Positions 1 through 7,017 of a DNA stretch of 64,000 bases are shown piece after piece. This DNA comes from Hyphomonadaceae bacterium (GTDB lineage Bacteria > Pseudomonadota > Alphaproteobacteria > Caulobacterales > Hyphomonadaceae). How positions within the stretch are numbered: the stretch's first letter is position 1; each line of letters opens with the position of its first letter. The notes beneath the pieces are model-generated. The model worked only from the letters and a program-made list of their open reading frames with translations. It made no database searches and had not been told where the DNA came from. The position numbers and the translations under genes were made by a program. The DNA lies in the NCBI GenBank assembly GCA_024742355.1, contig JANSYM010000005.1:248001-312000 (forward strand), written 5' to 3'.

Positions 1-525
1 ACGATTGCACGGTGTGCGCTCGCCGGCGCGGTCGCCTGGCTCATCTTGACGGCATCACCCGGATCGATCTGGCCCCTGATCGCTTATGTCGGAGTCGCCA
101 TGACGGACTTTGTCGATGGTTTCGCGGCGCGGCGGCTGAACGCCGTATCCAGCTTTGGCGCGTTCCTGGACCCTGTCGCGGACAAGTTGCTGGTCGGCGC
201 CTGCCTCGTCGCCCTGACGATTTTGCGCGATTACGGCTTGCTCCTGCTCATCCCTACCGCGGCCATCGTCACGCGCGACGTGATCGCGACCGGCCTGCGG
301 CTCGTGCCGGGCATTTCCATGCCCGTGTCGCAACTGGCCAAGTGGAAGACCGGGATCGAGATGGTGGCGATTGCAGGACTGTTGCTCGCCTTGGCGCTTG
401 GCAGTGCCATCCTGTGGAATATGGGCCTCATCCTCATCTGGCTCGCCGCGACGCTCGCGGTTTACACGCTCGGGCTCTATATTGGCACGCTCATCCCCAA
501 CCAAAACGACCGCGCTAACACGTAG
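1..525 (+). CDS. pgsA: Phosphatidylglycerophosphate synthase, 5'-truncated by window edge
   Basis: This is the 3' part of CDP-diacylglycerol--glycerol-3-phosphate 3-phosphatidyltransferase, an inner-membrane enzyme on the path to phosphatidylglycerol and cardiolipin. The frame is open from base 1, so the N-terminus lies outside the window; the TTG at 46 used by the ORF track is not a real start. The CDP-alcohol phosphotransferase signature is intact: DFVDGFAAR then GAFLDPVAD carries the metal-binding aspartates. Hydrophobic segments follow, as expected for this multi-pass family. A phosphatidylcholine or phosphatidylserine synthase of the same superfamily is less likely because the order and length after the motif fit PgsA. 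Confidence 0.85.
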   Translation, partial: TIARCALAGAVAWLILTASPGSIWPLIAYVGVAMTDFVDGFAARRLNAVSSFGAFLDPVADKLLVGACLVALTILRDYGLLLLIPTAAIVTRDVIATGLRLVPGISMPVSQLAKWKTGIEMVAIAGLLLALALGSAILWNMGLILIWLAATLAVYTLGLYIGTLIPNQNDRANT

Positions 526-730
526 CGCGGCCGTCTCGTTCCGGTCCAGCGCGCCATTTAAGGGGGAGGAATAACCGCGCTGGTTGCCTGCTTAGCACAC
601 CGGGAAAGGGGACACCCGGCATGGACTCCTAAGTGGCATAGAAGGCTTTAACGCCCGTTTAATATTCCCGCCTAAATTGTGCCGCCAGTCGATCCTTATT
701 CGCGCCCAGTTTGCGGCGCACATCGGGTGG

Positions 731-829
731 ATGAAACAAATCTGCCATCGATACGGACTGCAATTGCTGCTCGGAGCGGCGATCGTCTTCATGACGATGC
801 CGGCCCTGTTTGCCTTTGCTGACAGTTAG
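731..829 (+). CDS. Possible 32-aa single-span peptide in an otherwise empty 305-bp gap
   Basis: Between pgsA and the Nudix gene (526-830) the only candidate is this short frame, too short for the ORF track. It starts with MKQICHRYG and continues with a hydrophobic stretch (LLLGAAIVFM...) ending AFADS, so it resembles a tiny membrane or signal-peptide-like product. Only a weak GGGTGG-like sequence precedes the ATG. The minus-strand 66-aa ORF in the same gap has no convincing features. I cannot assign a function and it may be a chance frame. Confidence 0.25.
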   Translation: MKQICHRYGLQLLLGAAIVFMTMPALFAFADS

Positions 830-830
830 G

Positions 831-1385
831 TCACCACATCAGAGATGGCGCTTCGCCGCTGAACACTTCGCGCAGGCGCCGATGCGTTCCCGGTGTTGCG
901 TCCGTCGGCGGCGCGGCCGGATCGCACCAGATAATCTCTGAAATCTCACGGCCGATCGGATCACCGCACGCGGTCCAGTCCGCGCTTGCGATGCGGTAAA
1001 GCACAACATGATCATTGCGAAACACGTGGTGGTTGGAGAAGACGCCAATCAATTCCGGCGCGCCCGTGACCTTGACCCCCCCTTCTTCCTCGAGCTCACG
1101 GCGCAAGGAAAAATCCGTCGTCTCGCCCCGCTCGACACCGCCGCCCGGCAGGAACAGACCCTTTGTATAGGTATGGCGCACGAGCAGGACCTCGCCGTGC
1201 TCATTCTCGACCAGGCCGCGTACGCCCAGCGTCATGGGCCGCGACAGGCGAAACCAGGTCCGGAACAGTTGCGATCTCAGGTCAAACAAGATGCGACACC
1301 ACGTTTTCAGTTTCAGGGCTCGCCAAATCGATAAAGACAGTCTAACAGGACGCAAGTTTAATTGAGGGCTGTTGCCATGATCCAC
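831..1385 (-). CDS. Nudix hydrolase
   Basis: Cytosolic Nudix-family pyrophosphohydrolase acting on nucleoside diphosphates linked to another moiety. The Nudix box is complete at residues 82-104 (GGVERGE ... RRELEEEGGV), matching GX5EX7REUXEEXGU. The substrate cannot be read from sequence. The listed start is a GTG at 1385; an internal ATG at 1235 (MTLGVRG...) would give a 135-aa protein containing the whole Nudix domain. The basic N-terminal region (WFRLSRP) looks like part of the family, so the true start probably lies at or between these two. It is divergent from the small frame at 1377, whose start overlaps it by a few bases. Confidence 0.8.
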   Translation of the reverse strand: MDHGNSPQLNLRPVRLSLSIWRALKLKTWCRILFDLRSQLFRTWFRLSRPMTLGVRGLVENEHGEVLLVRHTYTKGLFLPGGGVERGETTDFSLRRELEEEGGVKVTGAPELIGVFSNHHVFRNDHVVLYRIASADWTACGDPIGREISEIIWCDPAAPPTDATPGTHRRLREVFSGEAPSLMW

Positions 1386-1463
1386 GCATCTATCTGGGCC
1401 ATCCTGGCCACTGTGGCTGTATTTGGAATTCTCAATCTGATCGATTTCCGTCGCATCGATTAA
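1377..1463 (+). CDS. Predicted 28-aa membrane peptide
   Basis: A short frame missed by the ORF track: an ATG preceded by GAGGG at 8-nt spacing encodes a peptide that begins MIHASIWAIL, has one hydrophobic span and ends LIDFRRID with positive charge. That layout is typical of small inner-membrane proteins with a basic cytoplasmic end. It lies 33 bp upstream of the reductase gene, so it may be co-transcribed with it. The role is unknown. Support comes only from the ribosome binding site and composition. Confidence 0.4.
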   Translation: MIHASIWAILATVAVFGILNLIDFRRID

Positions 1464-1496
1464 GCGGAGTATCCTCGCCGACCCAGGAGGATTTCA

Positions 1497-2267
1497 GTGT
1501 CAAATCGTGTATCCGAAGGACCGAAACGCGCGCTTGTAACCGGCGCGGGCGCACGTCTGGGCAAAGCCATGGCCGAAGCGCTTGGTGAAGATGGCTGGTC
1601 GGTTGCCGTGCACTATCGCGGCTCAAAGGCCGGCGCTGAAGCAACGGCGGAGACCATTCGCGCCGCAGGTGGCCAGGCCGAACTGGTTCAGGCCGACCTG
1701 TCTGACGAAGAACAGACCGCAACACTGGAACGGGCGGCGCACGAAGCGCTAGGCGGGCCGCTGACTTTGCTGGTCAATTCCGCCTCGACTTTCGAAGACG
1801 ATTCCGCGCTCGAGCATTCGCGCAAGAATTGGGATTTTCATATGGGCCCCAATTTGCGAGCACCGGTCCTGCTGGCCCAGCATTTCGCGCGCGCGCTGCC
1901 GCAGGATGAGGCCGGGCTGATCGTCAACATGATCGATATGCGGGTGCTGAAGCTCAACCCGCTCTTCTTCACCTATACCCTATCCAAGTCAGCTCTATGG
2001 TCAGCGACACGCACCATGGCGCAGGCCTTTGCGCCGAATATCCGCGTCAATGGCATCGGCCCGGGCCCAACCCTGGAAAATGTCCATCAGAAGCCGGGCG
2101 AATTTGCCGCCGAGGCCCAGGCGACGCTGACACAACAGGGCTCAAACCCCTGCGAAATCGTCAAGACGCTGCGCTACCTGATCGAGGCCGACAGTATTAC
2201 CGGGCAACTGATCGCCAGCGATGGCGGCCAACACCTGATGTGGCAAACGCCGGACGTGACGCTCTAG
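1497..2267 (+). CDS. SDR-family pteridine-reductase-like oxidoreductase (FolM/PTR1 type)
   Basis: NAD(P)H-dependent short-chain dehydrogenase of 256 aa. The nucleotide motif TGAGARLG is at residues 15-22 and an NSAS version of the NNAG motif at 94-97. The usual catalytic Ser is replaced by Asp147, with Tyr160 and Lys164 after it; this Asp-(13)-Tyr-(4)-Lys layout is the one known for pteridine reductase PTR1 and FolM, so reduction of dihydropterins (monapterin or folate) is the likely activity. The C-terminal DGGQHL...QTPDV also suits FolM-like proteins. The start is a GTG with a perfect AGGAGG six bases upstream. Three bases separate it from the aldolase gene, so the two are coupled. Confidence 0.8.
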   Translation: MSNRVSEGPKRALVTGAGARLGKAMAEALGEDGWSVAVHYRGSKAGAEATAETIRAAGGQAELVQADLSDEEQTATLERAAHEALGGPLTLLVNSASTFEDDSALEHSRKNWDFHMGPNLRAPVLLAQHFARALPQDEAGLIVNMIDMRVLKLNPLFFTYTLSKSALWSATRTMAQAFAPNIRVNGIGPGPTLENVHQKPGEFAAEAQATLTQQGSNPCEIVKTLRYLIEADSITGQLIASDGGQHLMWQTPDVTL

Positions 2268-2270
2268 ATC

Positions 2271-3299
2271 ATGAATTTCTCATCCGACACCGCCGCGCCT
2301 GCGCATCCCAAGGTCATTGAAGCCATCGCGGCGGTCAATCAGGGCCATCAGCCAAGTTATGGCAGCGATGAGGTGACAGCGCGCCTGCGGAATTTGCTGC
2401 GCGAGACTTTCGAAACGGACGATTTCGACTTCTGGATCTGTGCCAGCGGGACGGCATCGAATTCCCTGGCGCTGTCAGTCCTTTGTTCCTCCATCGGCGC
2501 CATTGCCTGCCATGAGGAAGCCCATATTGAGCGCGATGAGCGGGGCGCGCCGGAATTTTTCTCCGGCGGTGCAAAATTGCGGCTTTTGCCAGGGCAGGGG
2601 GGTCAGATCGACGAGCCGGCACTGCGCCAGGCGCTCGACGCCAACAATCCCGGGTTTGTGCATGAAACCCCGCTTGAAGCTCTGTCGCTGACCAATCTTA
2701 CGGAATGCGGCACCGCGTATCCGGTGGCAAGGATCGAACAGTACGTTTCGCTCGCCAAGGCTGAAGGCCTGAACGTGCATCTGGATGGCGCCCGACTGGC
2801 CAATGCCCTGATCTCAACCGGCGCCAGTCCGGCGGAAATGAGCTGGAAAGCCGGTGTCGATGTACTCACGCTCGGCCTCACCAAGACCGGCGCGATCGGC
2901 TGTGAGATTATTCTCCTGTTCGGCAAGGCCCGCGCCGCGTTCAGCGCGCTGCAGGCCCGCGCAAAACGATCCGGTCACATGCCCCCTAAAATGCGTTTCC
3001 TGGCGGCCCAGGCTGAGGCCATGCTGACAGACGGTCTGTGGTTGTCGCTGGCCGCAAAAGCCAATCAGTCGGCCGCCGAACTGGCCGACCTGCTTTGCGA
3101 GAAACCGGGAGCCTCTTTGGCTTATCCGACCGAAGGGAATGAAGTGTTCTGCGTCTTGCCGGCCGCCATCGAGGCCTTGGTCAAAAAGGCCGGGGTCAAA
3201 TGTTATCCGTGGCCGGGTGGCTCGTATCGCTTCGTCTGCTCATGGGCGACGCCAGCGAGCGACCTTCAAGCGGTGCGGGACTTATTGGCTGAGGCCTGA
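2271..3299 (+). CDS. Low-specificity L-threonine aldolase-like PLP enzyme
   Basis: Fold-type I PLP enzyme of the beta-eliminating lyase / threonine aldolase family (342 aa), which splits L-threonine or L-allo-threonine into glycine and acetaldehyde and can feed glycine to one-carbon metabolism. Visible motifs are HLDGARL around residue 172, whose Asp contacts the PLP ring nitrogen, and LGLTKTGA with the likely Schiff-base Lys205. An N-terminal SSDTAAPAHP segment matches the family start. It directly follows the FolM-like gene; a shared role in folate or one-carbon chemistry is inference. Its last 18 bases overlap the convergent TetR gene. Confidence 0.8.
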   Translation: MNFSSDTAAPAHPKVIEAIAAVNQGHQPSYGSDEVTARLRNLLRETFETDDFDFWICASGTASNSLALSVLCSSIGAIACHEEAHIERDERGAPEFFSGGAKLRLLPGQGGQIDEPALRQALDANNPGFVHETPLEALSLTNLTECGTAYPVARIEQYVSLAKAEGLNVHLDGARLANALISTGASPAEMSWKAGVDVLTLGLTKTGAIGCEIILLFGKARAAFSALQARAKRSGHMPPKMRFLAAQAEAMLTDGLWLSLAAKANQSAAELADLLCEKPGASLAYPTEGNEVFCVLPAAIEALVKKAGVKCYPWPGGSYRFVCSWATPASDLQAVRDLLAEA

Positions 3300-3899
3300 G
3301 GCCAGCCAGGTCTGCATCAGTGTCATGAACCCATTCGTATCAATCGGGGAAGCGTCTTTGCCGCCCAACAATTGCTGGTGCAGGGTCATGACCAGGATGG
3401 GCGAGAGCATCATGAAAGCTGATGCCTTGCGTTCTGCAGCGGTTTCGGGCCGCCCCGGCGTCGCATCCATTTTCTCCGAAACCGCCTCGAGCGCCGGATC
3501 GAGCAGAAACTCGAGATAGGCTTGTCCGACGGTCTCGTCCGCCATGCCTTCGATCAATCCGAACGCGTGCGCGCGGGCGAACCCGCCATGGGTCAGGCCC
3601 GCTTCGGTGACGCGGAAATATTCTTTGACGGCTGTGGCGGTGTCTTCGGCGCCAGTCTTAATCACCCTCCAGAGCGGCAATGCGCGGGCGTGGATATGTT
3701 CCAGAATAGCAATGACGACACCTTGCCGGTCGCGGAAATAATGCCGGAGGGTTGGCTCCGACGCGCCTGCAGCGAGAGCGAACTGGCGCAACGACGGGCG
3801 GCGCAGGTCATCCTGCAAAGCGAATTCCGTCAACGTCTCCAGCAGGGCCGTGCGCTTTGCCTCAAAATTGTGATTTCGAACGCCTGCTGGTCGCGGCAT
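3282..3899 (-). CDS. TetR/AcrR-family transcriptional regulator
   Basis: Predicted TetR repressor of 205 aa. The N-terminal helix-turn-helix covers roughly residues 20-62 and contains the family sequence SLRQFALAAGASEPTLRHYF followed by DRQGVV. The C-terminal part is the variable ligand-binding and dimer domain, so the inducer cannot be named. It is convergent with the aldolase gene, overlapping its stop by 18 bp, and is transcribed away from the 90-bp gap next to COQ9. No obvious operator repeat stands out upstream. Confidence 0.85.
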   Translation of the reverse strand: MPRPAGVRNHNFEAKRTALLETLTEFALQDDLRRPSLRQFALAAGASEPTLRHYFRDRQGVVIAILEHIHARALPLWRVIKTGAEDTATAVKEYFRVTEAGLTHGGFARAHAFGLIEGMADETVGQAYLEFLLDPALEAVSEKMDATPGRPETAAERKASAFMMLSPILVMTLHQQLLGGKDASPIDTNGFMTLMQTWLASGLSQ

Positions 3900-3990
3900 C
3901 GGCCTCCCCGCCTCTTGTGTTTTTTGGGCCGACCTTTGTAGACGTTGAATTCAACGGAACGCAACTGCAATGTGTGCGATGCACCGTTGG

Positions 3991-4626
3991 CTACAGGTTG
4001 CGCGGTTTGCGGCGCGCTCGCACCTGTTCAGCAAAGTCGAGGGCCGGACGCAGGATCTTGCCGCCCGTTTGCCCGACTTTCATGGCGCGCTGCAATTTCC
4101 GATCAATATAGCGGGCCAGGGCCTCGCGATCATCAGAATCAAGCCAGCGCAGGACGATCGAAGGGATGACCGCGCTGAGCAGGGCTCTTTTGGTCTGTCG
4201 ATTATAGTCGGTCGCGGTGTCGCCCGCCGCCTCCCAGATCGTGTCGGCGATCGCCCAGACCCGCTTGATGGCGCCGCCCGTGCCCCAGGGGGTGAGGCCG
4301 CGCCCGGCAGCTTTGCGCACAGCGCCCTTATGCGGCTCCAGCGCGTCCAGCCAGGCCAGCAAGCCCGCGGCCACACGCTCATGCGTGCGCAAGGCGGCAA
4401 GGTCCTGTGTCGCCAGGGATTCCAGCATCAGGTCCGCCGAACGCTCAAAAAAATGGTCGATGAGATCCGTCACACCCCCCGGCGCCGCGAGGGCGCGTTC
4501 GCCGGGGGTCAGGCTTGCTGCGGTCGCTGCACGCCGCATCGCGCCTGCGGTCCAGCCAACCTTCGACACTTCCGGCAACATGGCATCGAGCCAGCGATCG
4601 CGTAATTTTTCCGATGGGGTGCCCAT
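3991..4626 (-). CDS. COQ9-family protein, divergent from rpsU
   Basis: COQ9 homologue (211 aa). Mitochondrial COQ9 is a lipid-binding, TetR-like-fold protein that helps COQ7 hydroxylate demethoxy-ubiquinone; the alphaproteobacterial form is known as the rpsU-divergently-transcribed family, and rpsU is indeed its divergent neighbour here. I place the start at the ATG at 4626 (MGTPSEKLRD), which has GGAG six bases upstream, rather than the longer ORF at 4707 that would run into the rpsU promoter region. The WTAGAMRRAA and LDSDDREALARYIDR segments look like conserved family sequence. A role in ubiquinone synthesis is inferred from family. Confidence 0.85.
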   Translation of the reverse strand: MGTPSEKLRDRWLDAMLPEVSKVGWTAGAMRRAATAASLTPGERALAAPGGVTDLIDHFFERSADLMLESLATQDLAALRTHERVAAGLLAWLDALEPHKGAVRKAAGRGLTPWGTGGAIKRVWAIADTIWEAAGDTATDYNRQTKRALLSAVIPSIVLRWLDSDDREALARYIDRKLQRAMKVGQTGGKILRPALDFAEQVRARRKPRNL

Positions 4627-4652
4627 ATCTGACTCCGGGGATAGGCAAGGCG

Positions 4653-4661
4653 TTATCCACA
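4653..4661 (+). promoter_or_regulatory. Perfect DnaA box in the COQ9/rpsU divergent promoter
   Basis: TTATCCACA, the exact consensus DnaA box, lies in the 118-bp intergenic region between COQ9 and rpsU. About half such a match is expected by chance in 64 kb, so DnaA control of rpsU/COQ9 is only a suggestion. Confidence 0.35.
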
Positions 4662-4744
4662 TGTTATAGGCGCGGCTTGTTTCGGCCCCTATAGGCCACA
4701 ACCGCACACTTGCAGGCCCGTCCTGCCCCGATTTTTATGGAGAG

Positions 4745-4960
4745 TTGACCATTATTCAGATTACCGTTCGCGACAATAATGTCGAGCAAGCCTTGCGCGC
4801 ACTGAAGAAGAAGATGCAGCGTGAAGGCCTGTTCCGTGAAATGAAATCCCGCACCTATTTCGAGAAGCCATCTGAAAAGAAGGCTCGCCAGAAGGCCGAA
4901 GCTGTGCGCCGCGCTCGCAAACTTGCTCGGAAGCGCGCCCAGCGTGAGGGCCTCGTCTAG
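4745..4960 (+). CDS. rpsU: 30S ribosomal protein S21
   Basis: Small basic ribosomal protein of the 30S platform, involved in initiation. The core [20 protein letters not shown] and the [20 protein letters not shown] tail are typical of alphaproteobacterial S21. No ATG or GTG exists in frame. The listed start is TTG (71 aa), but the GGAG that would serve it ends only 2 bases upstream. An ATT at 4751 lies 8 bases from the same GGAG and gives an N-terminus (M)IQITVRD that matches usual S21 length better. An upstream ATG at 4737 is out of frame and stops after three codons. The gene ends in a strong terminator. Confidence 0.93.
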   Translation: MTIIQITVRDNNVEQALRALKKKMQREGLFREMKSRTYFEKPSEKKARQKAEAVRRARKLARKRAQREGLV

Positions 4961-4983
4961 ACGACGGGTTTGAACGAAAAAAG

Positions 4984-5020
4984 AAACCCCCGTGCCGAAA
5001 GGCGCGGGGGTTTTGCTTTT
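4984..5020 (+). terminator. Rho-independent terminator of rpsU
   Basis: A 10-bp stem CCCCCGTGCC/GGCGCGGGGG with one G-U pair and a GAAA tetraloop is followed by TTTTGCTTTT. It begins about 23 bp after the rpsU stop. Confidence 0.92.
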
Positions 5021-5039
5021 CTGGGGTATTATCCGAGGG

Positions 5040-6282
5040 TTACAGACACTCCTGCAGCTTGCGCCGCAGGATCTTGCCGATTGGATTCTTCGGCAGCTCT
5101 TCGATGAAATGCACCTGACGGGGCACTTTGTAGCCGGTCAGGTGGTCGCGGCAGTGGCCGAGAATGTCAGCCTGGCTGAGTTCGGCCTCGCCGCGGACGA
5201 CAAAGGCGTGCAGCTCCTCACTGCCCTCTTCGGTACGGATCCCGGCGCTCGGCGACGTGATCATGCAAGGCCGCGGCGCCAGAGATCGTGATCTTGAGGC
5301 TGCGGCCATGCTCGAGGAACCAGTCTTCGTCGAGCAGTTTTTCGAACAGCGTATTCACGCCCGGGAAATAGTCTGGCTTAAACCGCTTGAACGCCGCCTT
5401 CATATTGGTCAGCGGACGCGGATTGGGGATCAGGACCAGATGGCCGCCATTCGTAATCGCGATCACTGAGGCGAGCATTCCGAACACATGATAGACGGGC
5501 AGGGCGAGCAGCATGGTCTGTTGCGGCGTGTCGAGCAGCTCCGGCGACGCAATCGCGAACTGGGCGATATTGCTCATCAGCCCCTGTTCGGTCAGGCGCA
5601 CGCCCTTGGACACGCCAGTCGTGCCGCCGGAATATTGGTAGATCGTGTCACGCGCTGGCTCGAGCGTGTCGACATAGCGAACGCGATGCGGCGGATCCTG
5701 CGTCAGGATTTCAGTCAGACGTGTGTGTGCGCCTTCGAATGGGCGGTCCAGCTTCTTCACCTTTTGCAGCATGAAATTGAGGAAGCTGCGGGTCATCGGG
5801 CTGAAAAAGTCGGTGACCGAGATCGAAATCACCTGATCGACCTGCGTGCCCTCGATCGCATCTTCCATCATTTCCGAGAAGATCGTCGAGCCGATGAGGC
5901 AGCGGGCGCCGCTATCCTTGAGCTGACGCCGCGTTTCCGCCGCTGTGTAGAGCGGGTTCACATTGGTGATGGTGAGACCGGCCAGATAGACGCCCAGCAG
6001 GCTGACAATATAGGACGTGCAATTCGGCGACTGGATGGCGACGACATCGCCCTGATCATAGCCGAGATCTTCACGCAGGTATCTCGCCAGTTTCTGGGCC
6101 GATTGGATTGCCGTCTTGAAATCAGTGGTTTGCGACTGTCCGTTTGGCAGCGCAGTGGTCAGGAAAGGGGCATCGCCATAGAGGCGTTCGGCTTCGAATA
6201 TCTTGTCGTGCAACCGGCCCGCGTCAAGCGCGACAGAAGACTCCTGGGGGCGAACGAAATGCGAAACAGATGAAACGGCCAT
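5040..6282 (-). pseudogene. fadD: Long-chain acyl-CoA ligase with internal deletion and frameshift
   Basis: Remnant of an AMP-forming long-chain fatty-acid--CoA ligase. The 5' part (354-aa ORF) has the intact P-loop YSGGTTGVSKG and continues normally to ISGAAALHDHVAE. At about 5240-5250 the reading frame changes; the other frame then supplies a normal C-terminus, GIRTEEGSEELHAFVV through LTGYKVPRQ to PKNPIGKILRRK with the catalytic lysine. About 140 residues are missing relative to FadD as I recall it, including the FGxTE adenylate motif, the TGD motif and the hinge. Both halves still look well conserved, so the loss is recent or is an assembly collapse. Confidence 0.85.
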
Positions 6283-6376
6283 GATGCTTTCCAGATTGGG
6301 AAGCTCAGAGCCTAGCGAAGCAAGCTTTGAATCTCGTTACAGTTGATTTTCGAATTTGTCGTTTGTCTGGAAACGA

Positions 6377-6928
6377 TTAGGCAAGACTCAGCGCCTGATT
6401 GGCGTCTTTGACGCGGAGATATTCTTCCAACAGACCTCGGGCAGCAAGCGATAGCGGTTTCGCAACATGTGGTTCGCCGAGCTCTCTCAGCATGTCAGCG
6501 CCCGTCACCTTGTTGCGACCGGCATGCGTGACCCGCGTAAGGTAAACAGAATTCAGGACTTCCGCGCCGGTCTCATCATACCAGGTGTGCTCGATCTCGA
6601 CATATTGATCGTCCCAGCCAACCACGCGTGTGTGGATTTCCAGCTCACCACCCGGAATGATTGGCTGTTGACGGGTCTGGACGGAACTGATCACGATCGG
6701 AATCCAACCATTGCGACGAACCACCGCAGACATGCGGGTTCCAATAAAGAAGTTGATAAGGGAAATATCGATAAAAGACGGGATCCTGGAGGAGAATAAC
6801 TGCCCGCTGCTGGTGCGATCCCAGAACTTTGGAGTGAAGCGGTGACGCGTCCCGTCCCAGACATTTGCATCGCGCGGACCAAGATAGGTCCGGAACACGG
6901 TTAACAAAAGGCTAAAGAATAGATCCAT
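6377..6928 (-). CDS. Thioesterase-like hotdog-fold protein (THEM6-like)
   Basis: A 183-aa protein that resembles the acyl-CoA thioesterase superfamily in the sub-group related to eukaryotic THEM6: an N-terminal hydrophobic segment (FFSLLLTVFR), then a hotdog-like core with GTRMSAVVRRNGWIPIV and a beta-rich QQPIIPGGELEIHTRVVGWD stretch. I start it at the ATG at 6928; the ORF track uses a TTG six bases earlier. It is divergent from the flavoprotein gene and downstream of the broken acyl-CoA ligase, which hints at a lipid-related role, but no substrate can be named. Confidence 0.65.
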   Translation of the reverse strand: MDLFFSLLLTVFRTYLGPRDANVWDGTRHRFTPKFWDRTSSGQLFSSRIPSFIDISLINFFIGTRMSAVVRRNGWIPIVISSVQTRQQPIIPGGELEIHTRVVGWDDQYVEIEHTWYDETGAEVLNSVYLTRVTHAGRNKVTGADMLRELGEPHVAKPLSLAARGLLEEYLRVKDANQALSLA

Positions 6929-7017
6929 ACTCAACTCGAACTATAAGCACCGGGCCCGGGGGGACTCAAGGTTAATTTTATATAGCAACGAGTATGTTAA
7001 TTTTTATACTGCGATAA

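Noticed and set aside
592-792. 66-aa minus-strand ORF in the gap after pgsA
   Set aside because: No ribosome binding site, unlikely composition and no hydrophobic or domain pattern.
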